Below are positions 26,768 through 36,740 of a DNA stretch of 52,673 bases, one piece after another. The position numbers and the translations under genes were made by a program. The DNA comes from Alphaproteobacteria bacterium (lineage in GTDB: Bacteria; Myxococcota_A; UBA796; GCA-2862545): NCBI GenBank assembly GCA_020632955.1, contig JACKEO010000026.1, forward strand, positions 1 to 52,673, given 5' to 3'. Within the stretch, counting starts at the first letter, position 1, and every line of letters starts with the position of its first letter. Under the pieces are notes generated by a model. The model was not told where the DNA came from. It did not search any database and worked only from the letters and a program-made list of their open reading frames with translations.

Positions 26768-27799
26768 TCAGGCGGGCGCGACCTGCCAGGCCACCGTCCC
26801 GCCCGCCCGCAGCGGCACCACCTCATCGGACCCGAAGGGGTAGGCCTGGGGCACGGACGTGGTGCGCCGCACCAGCCGCACCTGCGTCGTGGCGCGCGGC
26901 AGGCCGTAGAAGTCGGCGCCGAAGCCGCTCGCGAAGTCGGGCAGGCGCGCCAGGGCACCCGCCTGGTCGAAGGCCTCGGCGTACAGGGCCAGGGCGTGCG
27001 GCGCGGTGAAACAGCCCGCGCAACCGCACGCGGACTCCTTGGCGTGCCGCGGGTGGGGCGCGCTGTCGGTGCCCAGGAAGAAGCGCGGCGACCCCGAGAT
27101 CGCCGCCTCCAGGAGGGCCTCGCGGTGCAGGCGACGCTTGAGCACCGGCAGGCAGTAGTGGTGGGGCTGCAGGCCGCCCACGAAGAGGTCGTTGCGATCG
27201 AGCAGCAGGTGCTGGGGGGTGATCGTGGCCGCCACGCGGTCGTGCCCGCTGTAGACGAAGCCCACGCCCTGCGCCGTGGTGACGTGCTCGAGCACCAGCC
27301 GCAGCCGCGGGAAGGTCTCGACGAGCCAGCTGCCGGTGCGCTCGAGGAAGACCGCCTCCCGGTCGAAGACGTCGACGTCGGGATCGACGACCTCGCCGTG
27401 CAGGCAGAGCACCAGGTCGACCTCCTCCATGGCGGCGAAGACGGGCGCGAGCCGACGCACGTCGGTGACCCCCGCGTCGGAGTGGGTGGTGGCGCCGGCC
27501 GGGTACAGCTTGGCCGCGAGCACCACCCCGCTCGCCTTCGCGCGGCGCACCTCGGCCGGCGTGGTGGCGTCGGTGAGGTAGAGCGCCGGGTAGGGCGTGA
27601 AGCCGGGGGGGGCCACGAGCCGGATGCGGTCGTGGTAGGCGCGCGCCGCCTCGGTGGTGGTGATGGGCGGCTTGAGGTTCGGCATCACCAGGGCGCGCCC
27701 GAAGACGGCGGCCGTGGCGGCCACGGCGTCGCGCAGCACCGGCCCGTCACGCAGGTGCAGGTGCCAGTCGTCGGGGCGCGGCAGGACGAGCTCGTTCAC
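26768..27799 (-). CDS. pyrC: dihydroorotase (class II, PyrC)
   Basis: A 343-residue zinc amidohydrolase that closes carbamoyl-aspartate to dihydroorotate in pyrimidine synthesis, in the cytoplasm. The signature is complete: DDWHLHLRDG (first His pair), the carbamylated Lys in AAKLYPAGATTHSDAGV, His in LCLHGEV, LEHVTT, and the final Asp in FLGTDSAPHPRHAK. The length matches E. coli-type PyrC (about 348). It starts at GTG 27799 with GGAGGGAG upstream. It follows recD by 24 bases on the same strand, so it is probably the last gene of the recCBD operon. Confidence 0.96.
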   Translation of the reverse strand: MNELVLPRPDDWHLHLRDGPVLRDAVAATAAVFGRALVMPNLKPPITTTEAARAYHDRIRLVAPPGFTPYPALYLTDATTPAEVRRAKASGVVLAAKLYPAGATTHSDAGVTDVRRLAPVFAAMEEVDLVLCLHGEVVDPDVDVFDREAVFLERTGSWLVETFPRLRLVLEHVTTAQGVGFVYSGHDRVAATITPQHLLLDRNDLFVGGLQPHHYCLPVLKRRLHREALLEAAISGSPRFFLGTDSAPHPRHAKESACGCAGCFTAPHALALYAEAFDQAGALARLPDFASGFGADFYGLPRATTQVRLVRRTTSVPQAYPFGSDEVVPLRAGGTVAWQVAPA

Positions 27800-27823
27800 G
27801 TGGGGCTCCCTCCGAGGCGGCCC

Positions 27824-29626
27824 CTATCGTGGCGCCCTCGCCTCCGCGGCCTCGGCCAGGGCGCCACGCAGGCCCGTGGTGCGGACCGCGCGGCGGTCGA
27901 GGCCCGCGCGCAGCAGCTCGGGCCGCCCCACCACCGTGACCTGGGCACGAGCGCGCGTGATCGCCGTGTAGACGAGCTCGCGCGTGACCAGCACGTGGTC
28001 GGCGTCGGGCAGCACCAGCGTGACGTGCTCGACCTCGGAGCCCTGGGCCTTGTGGACGGTCATCGCGAAGCAGGGCTCGTGCGGGGGCAGGCGCGCGGGC
28101 AGCACGGCGCGCACGCCCGAGGGCGTGGCGAACCAGGCCCGCATCTGGCCCTGCGCGTCGCGGTCGAGCACCCCGAGGTCGCCGTTGAAGAGGTCGACGT
28201 CGTAGTCGTTCGCCGTGACGAGGATCGGCCGCCCGGCGACCAGGCCCTCCTCGTCGGGACGCCCCGAGGGCGCCTCCAGCCATCCTCGACGGCGCAGCGC
28301 CGCCTCCACCGCCCGGTTGAGCGCCTCGACGCCCGCCGGACCGCGACGCACGGCGCAGAGCACGCGGAAGGCGCCCAGGGCCGCCAGGCGTGCCGCGGGG
28401 TCGGCGGCCGTGGCGAGCGCCCGGTAGCCCAGCGCGAGCTCCTCGATGACCGCGGGGTCGCGTGCAGGGGGACCGGCGGGCACCACGGACCGAAGGGCCC
28501 CGCCCGCCCCCAGCAGCGCGGTGGCCGCGGGGCCGTCGCCCGCATGCAGCGCCCGCGCGAGCTGGCCCACGCCGCCCGCCTCGGCGAAGCGGCGGCTGCC
28601 CACGAGGTGCACCACGCCCTCGGCCACGGGCCCCTCGAGCCCCGGCGCGCACAGGTCGGCGAGCACCGCGCCGGCCCCCACGGCGGCGAGCTGGTCCGGG
28701 TCGCCCAGGAGCACGAGGCGGGCGCCGGGGCGCAGCGCGTCCACGAGCCGCGCCATCAGCGGCAGATCCACCATCGAGGCCTCGTCGACCACCACGACGT
28801 CGTCGGACCAGGGACGCCCCGCGTCGTGCGCCACTCGCGTGCCCCAGGCGTTGCGGCGCCCCAGCGCGCGGTGGATCGTGCTGGCGCGCACCGGCAGCGC
28901 GGCACGCACCCGCGCCCCGTGGGCGGGATCGAGGGACAGCCCCTCCACCTGCGCCGCCATGGACTCCGCGAGCCGGGCCGCCGCCTTGCCCGTGGGGGCG
29001 AGCAGGCGGATGCGCGGCAACGGCCTGCCGGCGCCGGCCGCCTGCTCGAGCAGCGCCGCCAACAGGCGCACCACGGTGGTGGTCTTGCCGGTGCCCGGAC
29101 CGCCGGCGAGCACCGTGAGCGCCTGGCCCGCGGCCGCCCGCACCGCCTGCTGCTGCGCGGCGTTCTCGAAGCCGGTGAACAGCCGGGCGACGGACGCGTC
29201 CAGCAAGGTGGCGTCGAGCGGCGGCACGCCAGCGGTGGCCAGCCGGGTGAGTCCCTCCGCGAGCCGCCGCTCGTGGGCCGCGTAGCGGGCGAGGGCCACC
29301 TGGTGCCCCCGCAGCACCAGGGGCGGCACCGTGGGCTCGTCGGCCCTCCGGGACGTCACCCAGGGGCTCGCGGCCAGGCAGGAGATCCACGCGTCGAGCG
29401 ACGGCCACGTCCACCCCTCGACCACCTGCCCTTCGCCGTCACGCAGGGGCGTGGCGACGCGCTGGGCGAGGTCGACGCAGGTGTCGCCCTCCCCCACCGC
29501 CCGGCTCGCGAGCGCCGCGGCCAGGGCCACGCGCTCGTCGGCTCCCTGGCGCAGGAGCACGCGCCCGAGGTGCAGATCGAGGGGCTCCAGCCCCCCGGCC
29601 GCCGCGAGGCGATCCAGCACGCTCAC
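27824..29626 (-). CDS. recD: exodeoxyribonuclease V alpha subunit (RecD)
   Basis: A 600-residue SF1B 5'-3' helicase, the fast motor of RecBCD, which processes double-strand DNA ends. Visible motifs are Walker A LAGGPGTGKTTT (about 172-183), LLAPTGKAAARL, Walker B VVVDEASMVDL, LGDPDQLAAVGAGAVL, and near the end FAMTVHKAQGSE and YTAITRAR (motifs V/VI). The N-terminal about 150 residues are the usual RecB-contacting region. The GTG start at 29626 overlaps the recB TGA, as expected for subunits made in equal amounts. Confidence 0.95.
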   Translation of the reverse strand: MSVLDRLAAAGGLEPLDLHLGRVLLRQGADERVALAAALASRAVGEGDTCVDLAQRVATPLRDGEGQVVEGWTWPSLDAWISCLAASPWVTSRRADEPTVPPLVLRGHQVALARYAAHERRLAEGLTRLATAGVPPLDATLLDASVARLFTGFENAAQQQAVRAAAGQALTVLAGGPGTGKTTTVVRLLAALLEQAAGAGRPLPRIRLLAPTGKAAARLAESMAAQVEGLSLDPAHGARVRAALPVRASTIHRALGRRNAWGTRVAHDAGRPWSDDVVVVDEASMVDLPLMARLVDALRPGARLVLLGDPDQLAAVGAGAVLADLCAPGLEGPVAEGVVHLVGSRRFAEAGGVGQLARALHAGDGPAATALLGAGGALRSVVPAGPPARDPAVIEELALGYRALATAADPAARLAALGAFRVLCAVRRGPAGVEALNRAVEAALRRRGWLEAPSGRPDEEGLVAGRPILVTANDYDVDLFNGDLGVLDRDAQGQMRAWFATPSGVRAVLPARLPPHEPCFAMTVHKAQGSEVEHVTLVLPDADHVLVTRELVYTAITRARAQVTVVGRPELLRAGLDRRAVRTTGLRGALAEAAEARAPR

Positions 29627-32600
29627 GCCGCACCCCCGAGCACGCGGTCGACCGCGTCGACCAGGGCCTCCGGGGGCCGCCACGAGAAGACCCCGCGGCT
29701 GGCGCCCGTGTGGGGGGTCATCCCGCGCACGAAGAGGTAGCGGATGCCGCCCACGTGGGCGTCGTAGGCGTGGCCGGGGCTCCGGCGACGCAGGTGGCGG
29801 TGCAGCGCCACCAGGTAGAGCGTGGCCTGCAGCACGTAGTCGTGCTCCACCATCGCCGCCTGCACCGCGGCCGGCTGGTAGTCGTCGAGCCGCGGCCCGA
29901 GGTGGTTCGTCTTGTAGTCCACCACGTACCAGCGGCCCTCGTGCCGGAAGACCAGGTCGACGAAGCCCGAGAGCGCGCCGTGGAGCGCGGCGAAGCCCAG
30001 CCGCGCGATGCGACCGGCGGCCTGCTCGGCGACCGGATCGCCGTGCCCGCGGAAGGCCGCGGCGAGCCGCTCGGGCGTGAGCGGCACGGCCCCGCCGGCG
30101 GGCAGCAGGAACTCCAGCTCGTCGAGGCGCTCGCCCCGCGCCACGCCACCCAGCGCCGGGGCGCCGTCGCCGAGCGGCGTGGCGCACACGTCGGACACCG
30201 ACGCGAGCACCGCGGGCGCGAGGCCCTCGTCGAGGCCGTGCCGGCGCAGCTCGCGTCGCACCACCGCCACCGCCTCCTCGGCCCCGGGCCGGGCGAAGTC
30301 CAGGTGCTCCATCACCGCGTGGTAGGCCGTGCCCGCGCGGGCTCCGCGTGGCAGGGGATCGAGCGGCAGCCCCTCGCCGGACGTGGAGACGGGCGGCGCC
30401 TGCGGCAGCCCGGCGTCGCGGTCGTGCTCGGCCTCGTGCCGCGCCCGCACCAGCCCGCTGAAGCTGGACATGCGCACGTCGAGCCCGAAGGCGCGGGGGC
30501 AGGCCTCGGCAGACCGCACCGCCACGGGAGGGCGCGGCGGCCGGTAGCACACCGGGTCGGCGCCGGCGTCCACGTCCACCACCTCGATGCCCCCCGAGGA
30601 CGCCTCGGCCAGCTCCTCGAGCCGGGCGCGGAGCGCGTCGTCGTCGAGACGTCGCAGGCGCTCGGCGTTCGCCCCCACCGGCGCCGCCTCGTCGTCGTGG
30701 TCGGCCGGGAACAGCAGGTGCGCCAGGGGCCCCTCCTCGTGACCCGGTCGACCGGGCCCGCCCGAGAAGCGGCCCACGCTCACCACGCAGAGGTGCCGCG
30801 CGCGGGTGAGCGCGACGTAGGCCAGACGCAGGCGCTCCGCCCGCCCCTCCCGCGCCGCCGCCTCCACGTGGGCCGGGTGGGCCTCGGGCTGCAGCTGGAG
30901 GCACAGGGCGTCGTCGCCGTCGTGGAAGCGCGGGAAGGCATCGGTGCGCGCCGGGCGCCACACCGACGGGCAGAAGACCACCGGGTACTCGAGGCCCTTG
31001 CTCACGTGCATGGTGACGATGCGCACCGCGGCGCCATCGGACTCCAGCCGCACCTCGGCGGGGCCCTGGTCGTCGGCGCGACCACCGCGCTGCGCGGCCA
31101 GCCAGGCGGCCACGCCCACCGGCCGGAGGTCGCCGTCCTGCTCGGCACCGTGGAGCAGCTCGGCGAGGTGGCGCAGGTTGGTGAGCCGCCGCTCCCCGCC
31201 GGGCGCCGCGAGCAGGCGGGTGGTGGCGTCGCGTCCGGCGTCGTCACGATGGCGCAGCAGCTCCTGGAACATGCGCGCGAAGCCCCGCGCATCCCAGGTC
31301 TCGCGCCAGCGCCGCAGGCGGGTGAGCTCCACCTGGAGCCGGGCCTCGTCGGCATCCAGCGCCACGAGGTCGGCTGCCGTGCGACCGAACAGCGGCGTGA
31401 CGAGCGCGGCCCGCACCCGACGCGGATCGCCCGGATGCAGCAGGGCCTCGATCAGCGCCGCCACCTCGCCCGCCTCCTCGGTGCCGAAGACCCGCACGTT
31501 GCCGTAGCGCACGCAGGGGACGCCGCGCGCCTGCAGGGCGTCGTAGGTCTGGCTGGCCTCCCAGTGGGAGGAGACGAGGACCGCCACGTCGCCCGGCCCC
31601 AGCGGCCGGCCGCCCTCCTCGGGCAGGCTGGTGGGCGCCGACAGCAGCGCCGCGACGTCGTCGGCCACGGCGTCGGGCAGCTCCCCCACCCGCGGGCCCC
31701 CCCGGCCCTTCCCGGGGTGGAAGCGGAAGCGCAGCGGCGCGGGCGCGGCCCCCCCGATGCGCAGGCGCGGCCCGGGGTGCCGCGCCCCCACGGGCACGAA
31801 GGGGATGCGCGCCTCGCCGAAGGGCCGCCGGGGCCGCGAGAAGAGCAGGCCCACCGCCTCCACCAGCGCGCGATCGGACCGGAAGTTCGTGGCGAGATCC
31901 CACACCCGGGACTCGCCCCGCGCCTGGGCCTCGCGCTGCACCTCGTCGCGGGCGTCGAGGTAGGCGTACACGTCGGCGCCGCGGAAGGCGTAGATGGCCT
32001 GCTTCGGATCGCCGATGAGGTAGGCCGTGGCGTCGGGCCCGTCGTAGATCGACGCGAACACCGCGTACTGCACCGCGTCGGTGTCCTGGAACTCGTCGAT
32101 GAGGGCCACAGGGTAGGCCTCGCGCAGCGTGGCGGCGAGCGCGGGCCCCGACCCCGGCCGACGCAGGGCGTCGCGCAGGTCGGTGATGAGGTCGTCGAAG
32201 AAGCGCACGTCGTCCTGGCGGCCCCGCGCGGCCAGCAGCCGGGGCCGAGCCTGCGCCGCGAGCGTGCGGCACAGGCGCACGCGCGCCTCCACGAAGCGGC
32301 CCTCGGGCCCGAGCCACGCCTCCCAGGCCTCGGCGAGCGTGGCGAGCGCGTCGATCACCGCCAGATCGGGCAGCGTCTCCGGACCGGCCCCCCCGGTGAG
32401 CTTCCCCTCCATCGCCTCGCGCGAGAAGAAGCCGAGCAGCGCGGCCAGATCGGCCACGTCGAGCGGGAGATCGGGCAGGTCGAAGGCGAGGTCGAGCCTG
32501 TCGCGCCGCGGCTCCACCCCGCGGGCACCGTACGTGCCGTTGTGCAGCCTGGGGTGCGCGATCAGGGCCGTGCACAGGGCCTCGCCCTCGCGCTTCCACG

Positions 32601-33273
32601 CGACGCGCGCCGCCTCGTAGGCCTCGCGGAGCGGACCGGCGTCGAGGAGCATCGGACCCGGCGCCACGTCGTCGGGCAGGAAGCGGGGCCCCGCGGCGCG
32701 CGTGGCCTCCCCCACGATCTTCAGCACCTCGGGCCACGCCAGCGCCCGCTGCATCCACGCGACGAGGTCCTTGTCGGCGTCGTGCAGGGCCGACGTCCAG
32801 AGATCCTGGGCCACCTCGGCCAGCCAGGGACCGGTGTCCTCGGCCAGCTCGAGGCCGAAGGGCACGCCCGAGACGAAGGCGTGGTCGCGCAGCACGCGCT
32901 GGCAGAAGCCGTGGATGGTGGTGATCGGCGCGAGGTCGAAGGACTCGAGCGCCGCCTGGAGCCTCCCGAGCGCGTCGGCGGGCGCGATCCCCAGCTCGGC
33001 CCAGCGCGCCACCAGCGCGACGAGCACGTCGTCAGCAGGCTCGCCCCCCAGGGCCGCCACCGCCTCGCGCAGGCGGCGCCGCACCCGGTCGCGGAGCTCG
33101 GCCGTGGCGGCGCGCGTGAAGGTGACGACGAGGATCTTCTCGATGGGCACACACCGCTCGACGACCAGCCGCACGACGAGGGTGGTGATCGTGAAGGTCT
33201 TGCCCGTGCCGGCGCTGGCCTCCACCACGTGGCGGCCCGACAGCGGCACCCGGATCGGGTCGAGCGGGGTCAT
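29623..33273 (-). CDS. recB: exodeoxyribonuclease V beta subunit (RecB)
   Basis: A 1216-residue helicase-nuclease subunit (E. coli RecB about 1180). Walker A is VVEASAGTGKTFTI near residues 16-29, followed by VTFTRAATAELRDRVR. ALIDEFQDTD and GDPKQAIYAFRGADV are helicase motifs II and III, VTMHVSKGLEYPVVF motif V, and LRLAYVALTRAR motif VI. The C-terminal nuclease core is intact: GFVDLVFRHEGRWYVVDYKTN has the Asp and Asp-x-Lys metal-binding residues. The ATG overlaps the recC stop (ATGA). It unwinds 3'-5' and cuts DNA until Chi recognition, then loads RecA. Confidence 0.95.
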   Translation of the reverse strand: MTPLDPIRVPLSGRHVVEASAGTGKTFTITTLVVRLVVERCVPIEKILVVTFTRAATAELRDRVRRRLREAVAALGGEPADDVLVALVARWAELGIAPADALGRLQAALESFDLAPITTIHGFCQRVLRDHAFVSGVPFGLELAEDTGPWLAEVAQDLWTSALHDADKDLVAWMQRALAWPEVLKIVGEATRAAGPRFLPDDVAPGPMLLDAGPLREAYEAARVAWKREGEALCTALIAHPRLHNGTYGARGVEPRRDRLDLAFDLPDLPLDVADLAALLGFFSREAMEGKLTGGAGPETLPDLAVIDALATLAEAWEAWLGPEGRFVEARVRLCRTLAAQARPRLLAARGRQDDVRFFDDLITDLRDALRRPGSGPALAATLREAYPVALIDEFQDTDAVQYAVFASIYDGPDATAYLIGDPKQAIYAFRGADVYAYLDARDEVQREAQARGESRVWDLATNFRSDRALVEAVGLLFSRPRRPFGEARIPFVPVGARHPGPRLRIGGAAPAPLRFRFHPGKGRGGPRVGELPDAVADDVAALLSAPTSLPEEGGRPLGPGDVAVLVSSHWEASQTYDALQARGVPCVRYGNVRVFGTEEAGEVAALIEALLHPGDPRRVRAALVTPLFGRTAADLVALDADEARLQVELTRLRRWRETWDARGFARMFQELLRHRDDAGRDATTRLLAAPGGERRLTNLRHLAELLHGAEQDGDLRPVGVAAWLAAQRGGRADDQGPAEVRLESDGAAVRIVTMHVSKGLEYPVVFCPSVWRPARTDAFPRFHDGDDALCLQLQPEAHPAHVEAAAREGRAERLRLAYVALTRARHLCVVSVGRFSGGPGRPGHEEGPLAHLLFPADHDDEAAPVGANAERLRRLDDDALRARLEELAEASSGGIEVVDVDAGADPVCYRPPRPPVAVRSAEACPRAFGLDVRMSSFSGLVRARHEAEHDRDAGLPQAPPVSTSGEGLPLDPLPRGARAGTAYHAVMEHLDFARPGAEEAVAVVRRELRRHGLDEGLAPAVLASVSDVCATPLGDGAPALGGVARGERLDELEFLLPAGGAVPLTPERLAAAFRGHGDPVAEQAAGRIARLGFAALHGALSGFVDLVFRHEGRWYVVDYKTNHLGPRLDDYQPAAVQAAMVEHDYVLQATLYLVALHRHLRRRSPGHAYDAHVGGIRYLFVRGMTPHTGASRGVFSWRPPEALVDAVDRVLGGAA

Positions 33274-36200
33274 GGCCGCCTCCCCAGCTCGAACAGCGGA
33301 TCGAGCACGCGCGCGGCCACGTCGACCGCCTCGTCGACCAGCAGGCCATCGAGCCCGCCGAGCAGACGGGACCAGGCCGCGGCGCTGGCTGTGCGGTGCT
33401 CCCACCAGCCCTCGGCGGCCTTCGACAGCTTCCAGCGCATCGACGCGAAGGACTCCCCTGCCCTCACCCCCGCGAGCAGATCGCCCGACAGGCGCGGCAG
33501 GAAGGGCAGCGGACGAGCGTGCCCCTCCCGGTAGAGCGCCACGAGGTCACCCAGCGCAACGCGCGCGGCCTCGGGGTCGACGCGATCGAAGGCGACGAGC
33601 GCGCCGCCCTGCAGGCCCTTCGTGGTGTCGAAGGCGTAGAGCTCGCTCACGCGGGGACCGTCGAGCAGCTGGAGCGCGAGGTGGGGCACCCACACCTCGA
33701 GGCGCCGATCGAGCCGCTCGGGACCCACCTTCTGGTAGCGGACGGCCACCCGGGCGGGCGCGCGGAGGTCGTCGACCCGCCCCACCAGGCGCACTCCGCC
33801 CACCTCCACGTCGAGCACCGCTGACGGCAGGGTGGGTGCCTCGAGCCGGGGCCGGGCGGCCCGCGCCACCGCGCGTACCCGCCGACTCGCCTTGCGAAGC
33901 CACGCGTTCGCGAGCTGCCCGAGGGGCAGCAGGGCCTCGGCCCGGAGCTGGTCGGCCGCCTCCTCCCAGTCGAGCCCGGCGAGGCGCAGCTCGAGCAGCC
34001 GCTGGCCGGCGCCCAGGTCGTCGAGGACGCCCAGCTCCAGCGGCTCGCGCTCGGCGAGCGTGGCCAGCTCGTCGGCCGTGGCGATGCCCAGCCGCGTGGC
34101 GTGGAACCAGGCCACCGGATCGCGCAGGAAGGCGACGAGGTCGCCGAGCGCCACCTCCTCGAGCGCCGCCGGCGCCAGCGGCGCGCCGTCGAAGAAGGGT
34201 GGCGGCGGCCGGGCGCCCGCCACGAGCCCCGCGGCGCCCGCCGCCGCCGAGACGTCGAAGGTGACCAGCCGTGGCGCTCCCTCGGGCAGCACGTAGGCCG
34301 GACTGAAGGGCTGCAGCGGGTGGTGCACCACCAGCGCCTCGCGGGCTGGCGTGGACTGGCCCTGGGCGTCGGGCGGACCCTCCAGGCAGGCGTCGACCGC
34401 GTCGAGGAGGTCGGCGAGCACCACGCTGGGCGGCAGCGGCGCGTTGTCCTGCACGGAGTGCGACACGTAGGACAGCAGCAGCACGTCGCGCGCCGAGAGC
34501 AGCGCCTCCAGCACGAGGTAGCGGTCGTCGTGCCGCCGGGAGCGGTCGCCCAGGCGCGGGCGGCGCGGGTCGATGAGGTCGAAGTCGACGCGGGCGTCGG
34601 CGCGCGGGAAGTCGCCATCGGACAGCCCGAGCACGGCCACCACCCGTGCGGGCACCGAGCGCATCGGCAGCAGCTCGCAGACCGTGATCCCCCCGCGCAG
34701 GAAGGACCCCTGGCGACGCTCCTCGAGCAGGCGGGCCTCCAGCTCGCGCCGCAGCACCACCAGCGGCACCTCCCCCTCGAAGCCCGCCTCCGCCGCTTCC
34801 TCCGCCACGCCCAGCACCACCTCGCGCACCCGCTGGAGGTCGTCCTCCTCGTGGGCGCGCAGGAGCCGATCGAGCAGGCCGTCGAGCCAGGCGGCCCACC
34901 CGGCCGGCGTGCGGGCCTCGTGGCCCTCGTCGAGCGCCCGCTCCACCGCGTCGACCAGTTCCGCCAGCCGGCCGACGAGGGCCGCGGCGTCGCCCTCCAC
35001 GTCGAGCACGGGCGCCACCCCACCGGTGGTGCGCTCGGCGGCCACGGCGTGGCCGAGCAGCAGGCGATCGAGCCCGAACCGCCAGGTGAAGGCCTCGACG
35101 TCGGGCTGGCCCTCGGCGCGCCGGTGGGCGGCGTCGCGCCCCCAGCGCACCCCGGCGAGGTCGAGCAGCGCCTCGACCTGGGTGACCTCGCCCTCGGCGA
35201 TGCCGAAGCGCTCCCGCAGGGGGGCGTGGGCCAGCAGGTCGACCACCGCCGTGACCGGCAGGCGCGAGCCCACCAGCCGCAGGAGGTCGACGAGGCAGCG
35301 GGCCACCGCGTTGCCGCTGGCGAGCGGCCGGTCGGCCACCGTGTAGGGCAGGTGGAGGGGATCGTCGGGATCGATGCCGAAGACCGCGTCGACCAGGGGG
35401 CCGTGCACCGTGATGTCGGGCACCAGCACGAGCACGTCGCGGGGGCCGAGATCGGGACGCGCCGCGAACAGCGCCCACAGGCGGTCGCGGAGGACCTCCA
35501 CCTCGCGCGCCGGCGAGTGGCAGCCGAGCACCTGGAGCGAGTCGTCGCCGGGCCGCAGCGCCACCCGCGCCACGGGGGCTCCGCCCTCGAGCATCCCGCG
35601 CTGCAACACGGCGAGCGCGTGCTCACCGTGGGGCGGCGCGTCGTGATCGCTGCCCTCGTAGTCGCCGCCCACGTCGGGCGCCTCGAGCATCGCCTGGAAC
35701 TCCGACGCCACCCGGCCCAGCGATCGCAGGAGCGGATGCACGTCGGCACCGCCTGCCGGGCCCCTCCGCCGCGCATCGGCGATCCAGGCGGACGAGGGCG
35801 CCAGCACGAGGAGGTGGACGTCGGCCTGGCGAGCCAGCCGCCGCAGGACCCGCAGGTAGAGCGGCGGCAGCGTGCCGAGCCCGAAGAGCAGCAGGCGGCG
35901 CGGCAGCCCCTCGGGCAGCGCCTCCTGCAGCAGGGACGGCACCCGCGCCGCCGCGTGGCCCCTCCCCAGCCGCGCCTCGAGGCGCCGCCAGAGCTCGGCC
36001 TGCCAGCCCTCCTCGGGCGTCTGTTCGCCCTGGGCCCAGGCGAGCACGCGGTCGTCGCGGTGCACCGCGTAGCGGTCGAAGACCTCGGCCAGCCGCCGCG
36101 CGAGCTCCCACTGCCGCGCCACGTCGTGGCGGGCCTCCCCCAGCCAGTGGCGCACGGGCTCGAAGCCCGGCGCGTCGATCACCTCGGGCAGCAGCGCCAG

Positions 36201-36518
36201 CAGCGACCAGGCGAGCCGCTCCCGCTGCCACGCGTCGACCGGCGAGGGCGTGGCGGAGGCCGACGCCGGGGCGGCCGGGCGGAGCACCGCGTCCACCAGC
36301 TCGCGCGGCAGCCACCACCGCACGTTGGCCACCACGCCCCGACGCGCCGCCAGCTCGAGCTGCAGCCAGCGCGCCATGCCGCGGGAGGGCACCACGACGT
36401 GCTCGGGCTCCAGGGCCGGATCCACCCCGGGGACGGGCTGCGCCCACAGCGCCTCCACCACGTCGACCAGGCGCTCGACGCGGTTGCTGCGGTGGACGTG
36501 GAGTGCTCCCCCCGACAC
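33270..36518 (-). CDS. recC: exodeoxyribonuclease V gamma subunit (RecC)
   Basis: A 1082-residue inactive-helicase-fold subunit that holds the DNA and scans for Chi. RecC features include the N-terminal HVHRSNRVERLVDVV, VVVPSRGMARWLQLEL, VLGCHSPAREVEVLRDRLW, VLVPDITVHGPLVDAVFG and LPYTVADR, and the central GLSDGDFPR plus RRHDDRYLVLEALLSAR. The catalytic helicase motifs are absent, as normal for RecC. GTG 36518 is chosen because GGGAGGGAG lies just upstream and translation from here matches the family N-terminus. First gene of the recCBD-pyrC operon, divergent from the secretion genes across a 222-bp gap. Confidence 0.94.
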   Translation of the reverse strand: MSGGALHVHRSNRVERLVDVVEALWAQPVPGVDPALEPEHVVVPSRGMARWLQLELAARRGVVANVRWWLPRELVDAVLRPAAPASASATPSPVDAWQRERLAWSLLALLPEVIDAPGFEPVRHWLGEARHDVARQWELARRLAEVFDRYAVHRDDRVLAWAQGEQTPEEGWQAELWRRLEARLGRGHAAARVPSLLQEALPEGLPRRLLLFGLGTLPPLYLRVLRRLARQADVHLLVLAPSSAWIADARRRGPAGGADVHPLLRSLGRVASEFQAMLEAPDVGGDYEGSDHDAPPHGEHALAVLQRGMLEGGAPVARVALRPGDDSLQVLGCHSPAREVEVLRDRLWALFAARPDLGPRDVLVLVPDITVHGPLVDAVFGIDPDDPLHLPYTVADRPLASGNAVARCLVDLLRLVGSRLPVTAVVDLLAHAPLRERFGIAEGEVTQVEALLDLAGVRWGRDAAHRRAEGQPDVEAFTWRFGLDRLLLGHAVAAERTTGGVAPVLDVEGDAAALVGRLAELVDAVERALDEGHEARTPAGWAAWLDGLLDRLLRAHEEDDLQRVREVVLGVAEEAAEAGFEGEVPLVVLRRELEARLLEERRQGSFLRGGITVCELLPMRSVPARVVAVLGLSDGDFPRADARVDFDLIDPRRPRLGDRSRRHDDRYLVLEALLSARDVLLLSYVSHSVQDNAPLPPSVVLADLLDAVDACLEGPPDAQGQSTPAREALVVHHPLQPFSPAYVLPEGAPRLVTFDVSAAAGAAGLVAGARPPPPFFDGAPLAPAALEEVALGDLVAFLRDPVAWFHATRLGIATADELATLAEREPLELGVLDDLGAGQRLLELRLAGLDWEEAADQLRAEALLPLGQLANAWLRKASRRVRAVARAARPRLEAPTLPSAVLDVEVGGVRLVGRVDDLRAPARVAVRYQKVGPERLDRRLEVWVPHLALQLLDGPRVSELYAFDTTKGLQGGALVAFDRVDPEAARVALGDLVALYREGHARPLPFLPRLSGDLLAGVRAGESFASMRWKLSKAAEGWWEHRTASAAAWSRLLGGLDGLLVDEAVDVAARVLDPLFELGRRP

Positions 36519-36740
36519 GAAGGCTCCCTCCCTGGAGGCGTCCCCAGGACGTAGCGGCGCGCCCGGTCGAAACCTGTCCGGCACCCTGTCCCGGCCGACC
36601 CGTGCTAATCGGTACGCGCCCACCCCCCGACGGGCGCCCCGCGATCACGCCCACCCCCAGGCGCTCGCACCATTCTCGCTCAAGCACGGCGCCTTCGTGC
36701 CGATGCCGCTCTGGTATCCTACCCCTCCCTGGGAGCGTCC

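Noticed and set aside
26996..33534. Long plus-strand frames of 914 and 1274 codons opposite pyrC and recBCD
   Set aside because: They are shadows of the minus-strand pyrC, recD and recB genes, which carry all expected helicase and nuclease motifs. The shadow products are low-complexity Arg/His/Gly/Ala.
36519..36740. Possible small gene in the gap between recC and the secretion genes
   Set aside because: Frames here have no ribosome site, no domain and an amino acid mix typical of antisense GC-rich DNA. The gap more likely holds two divergent promoters.
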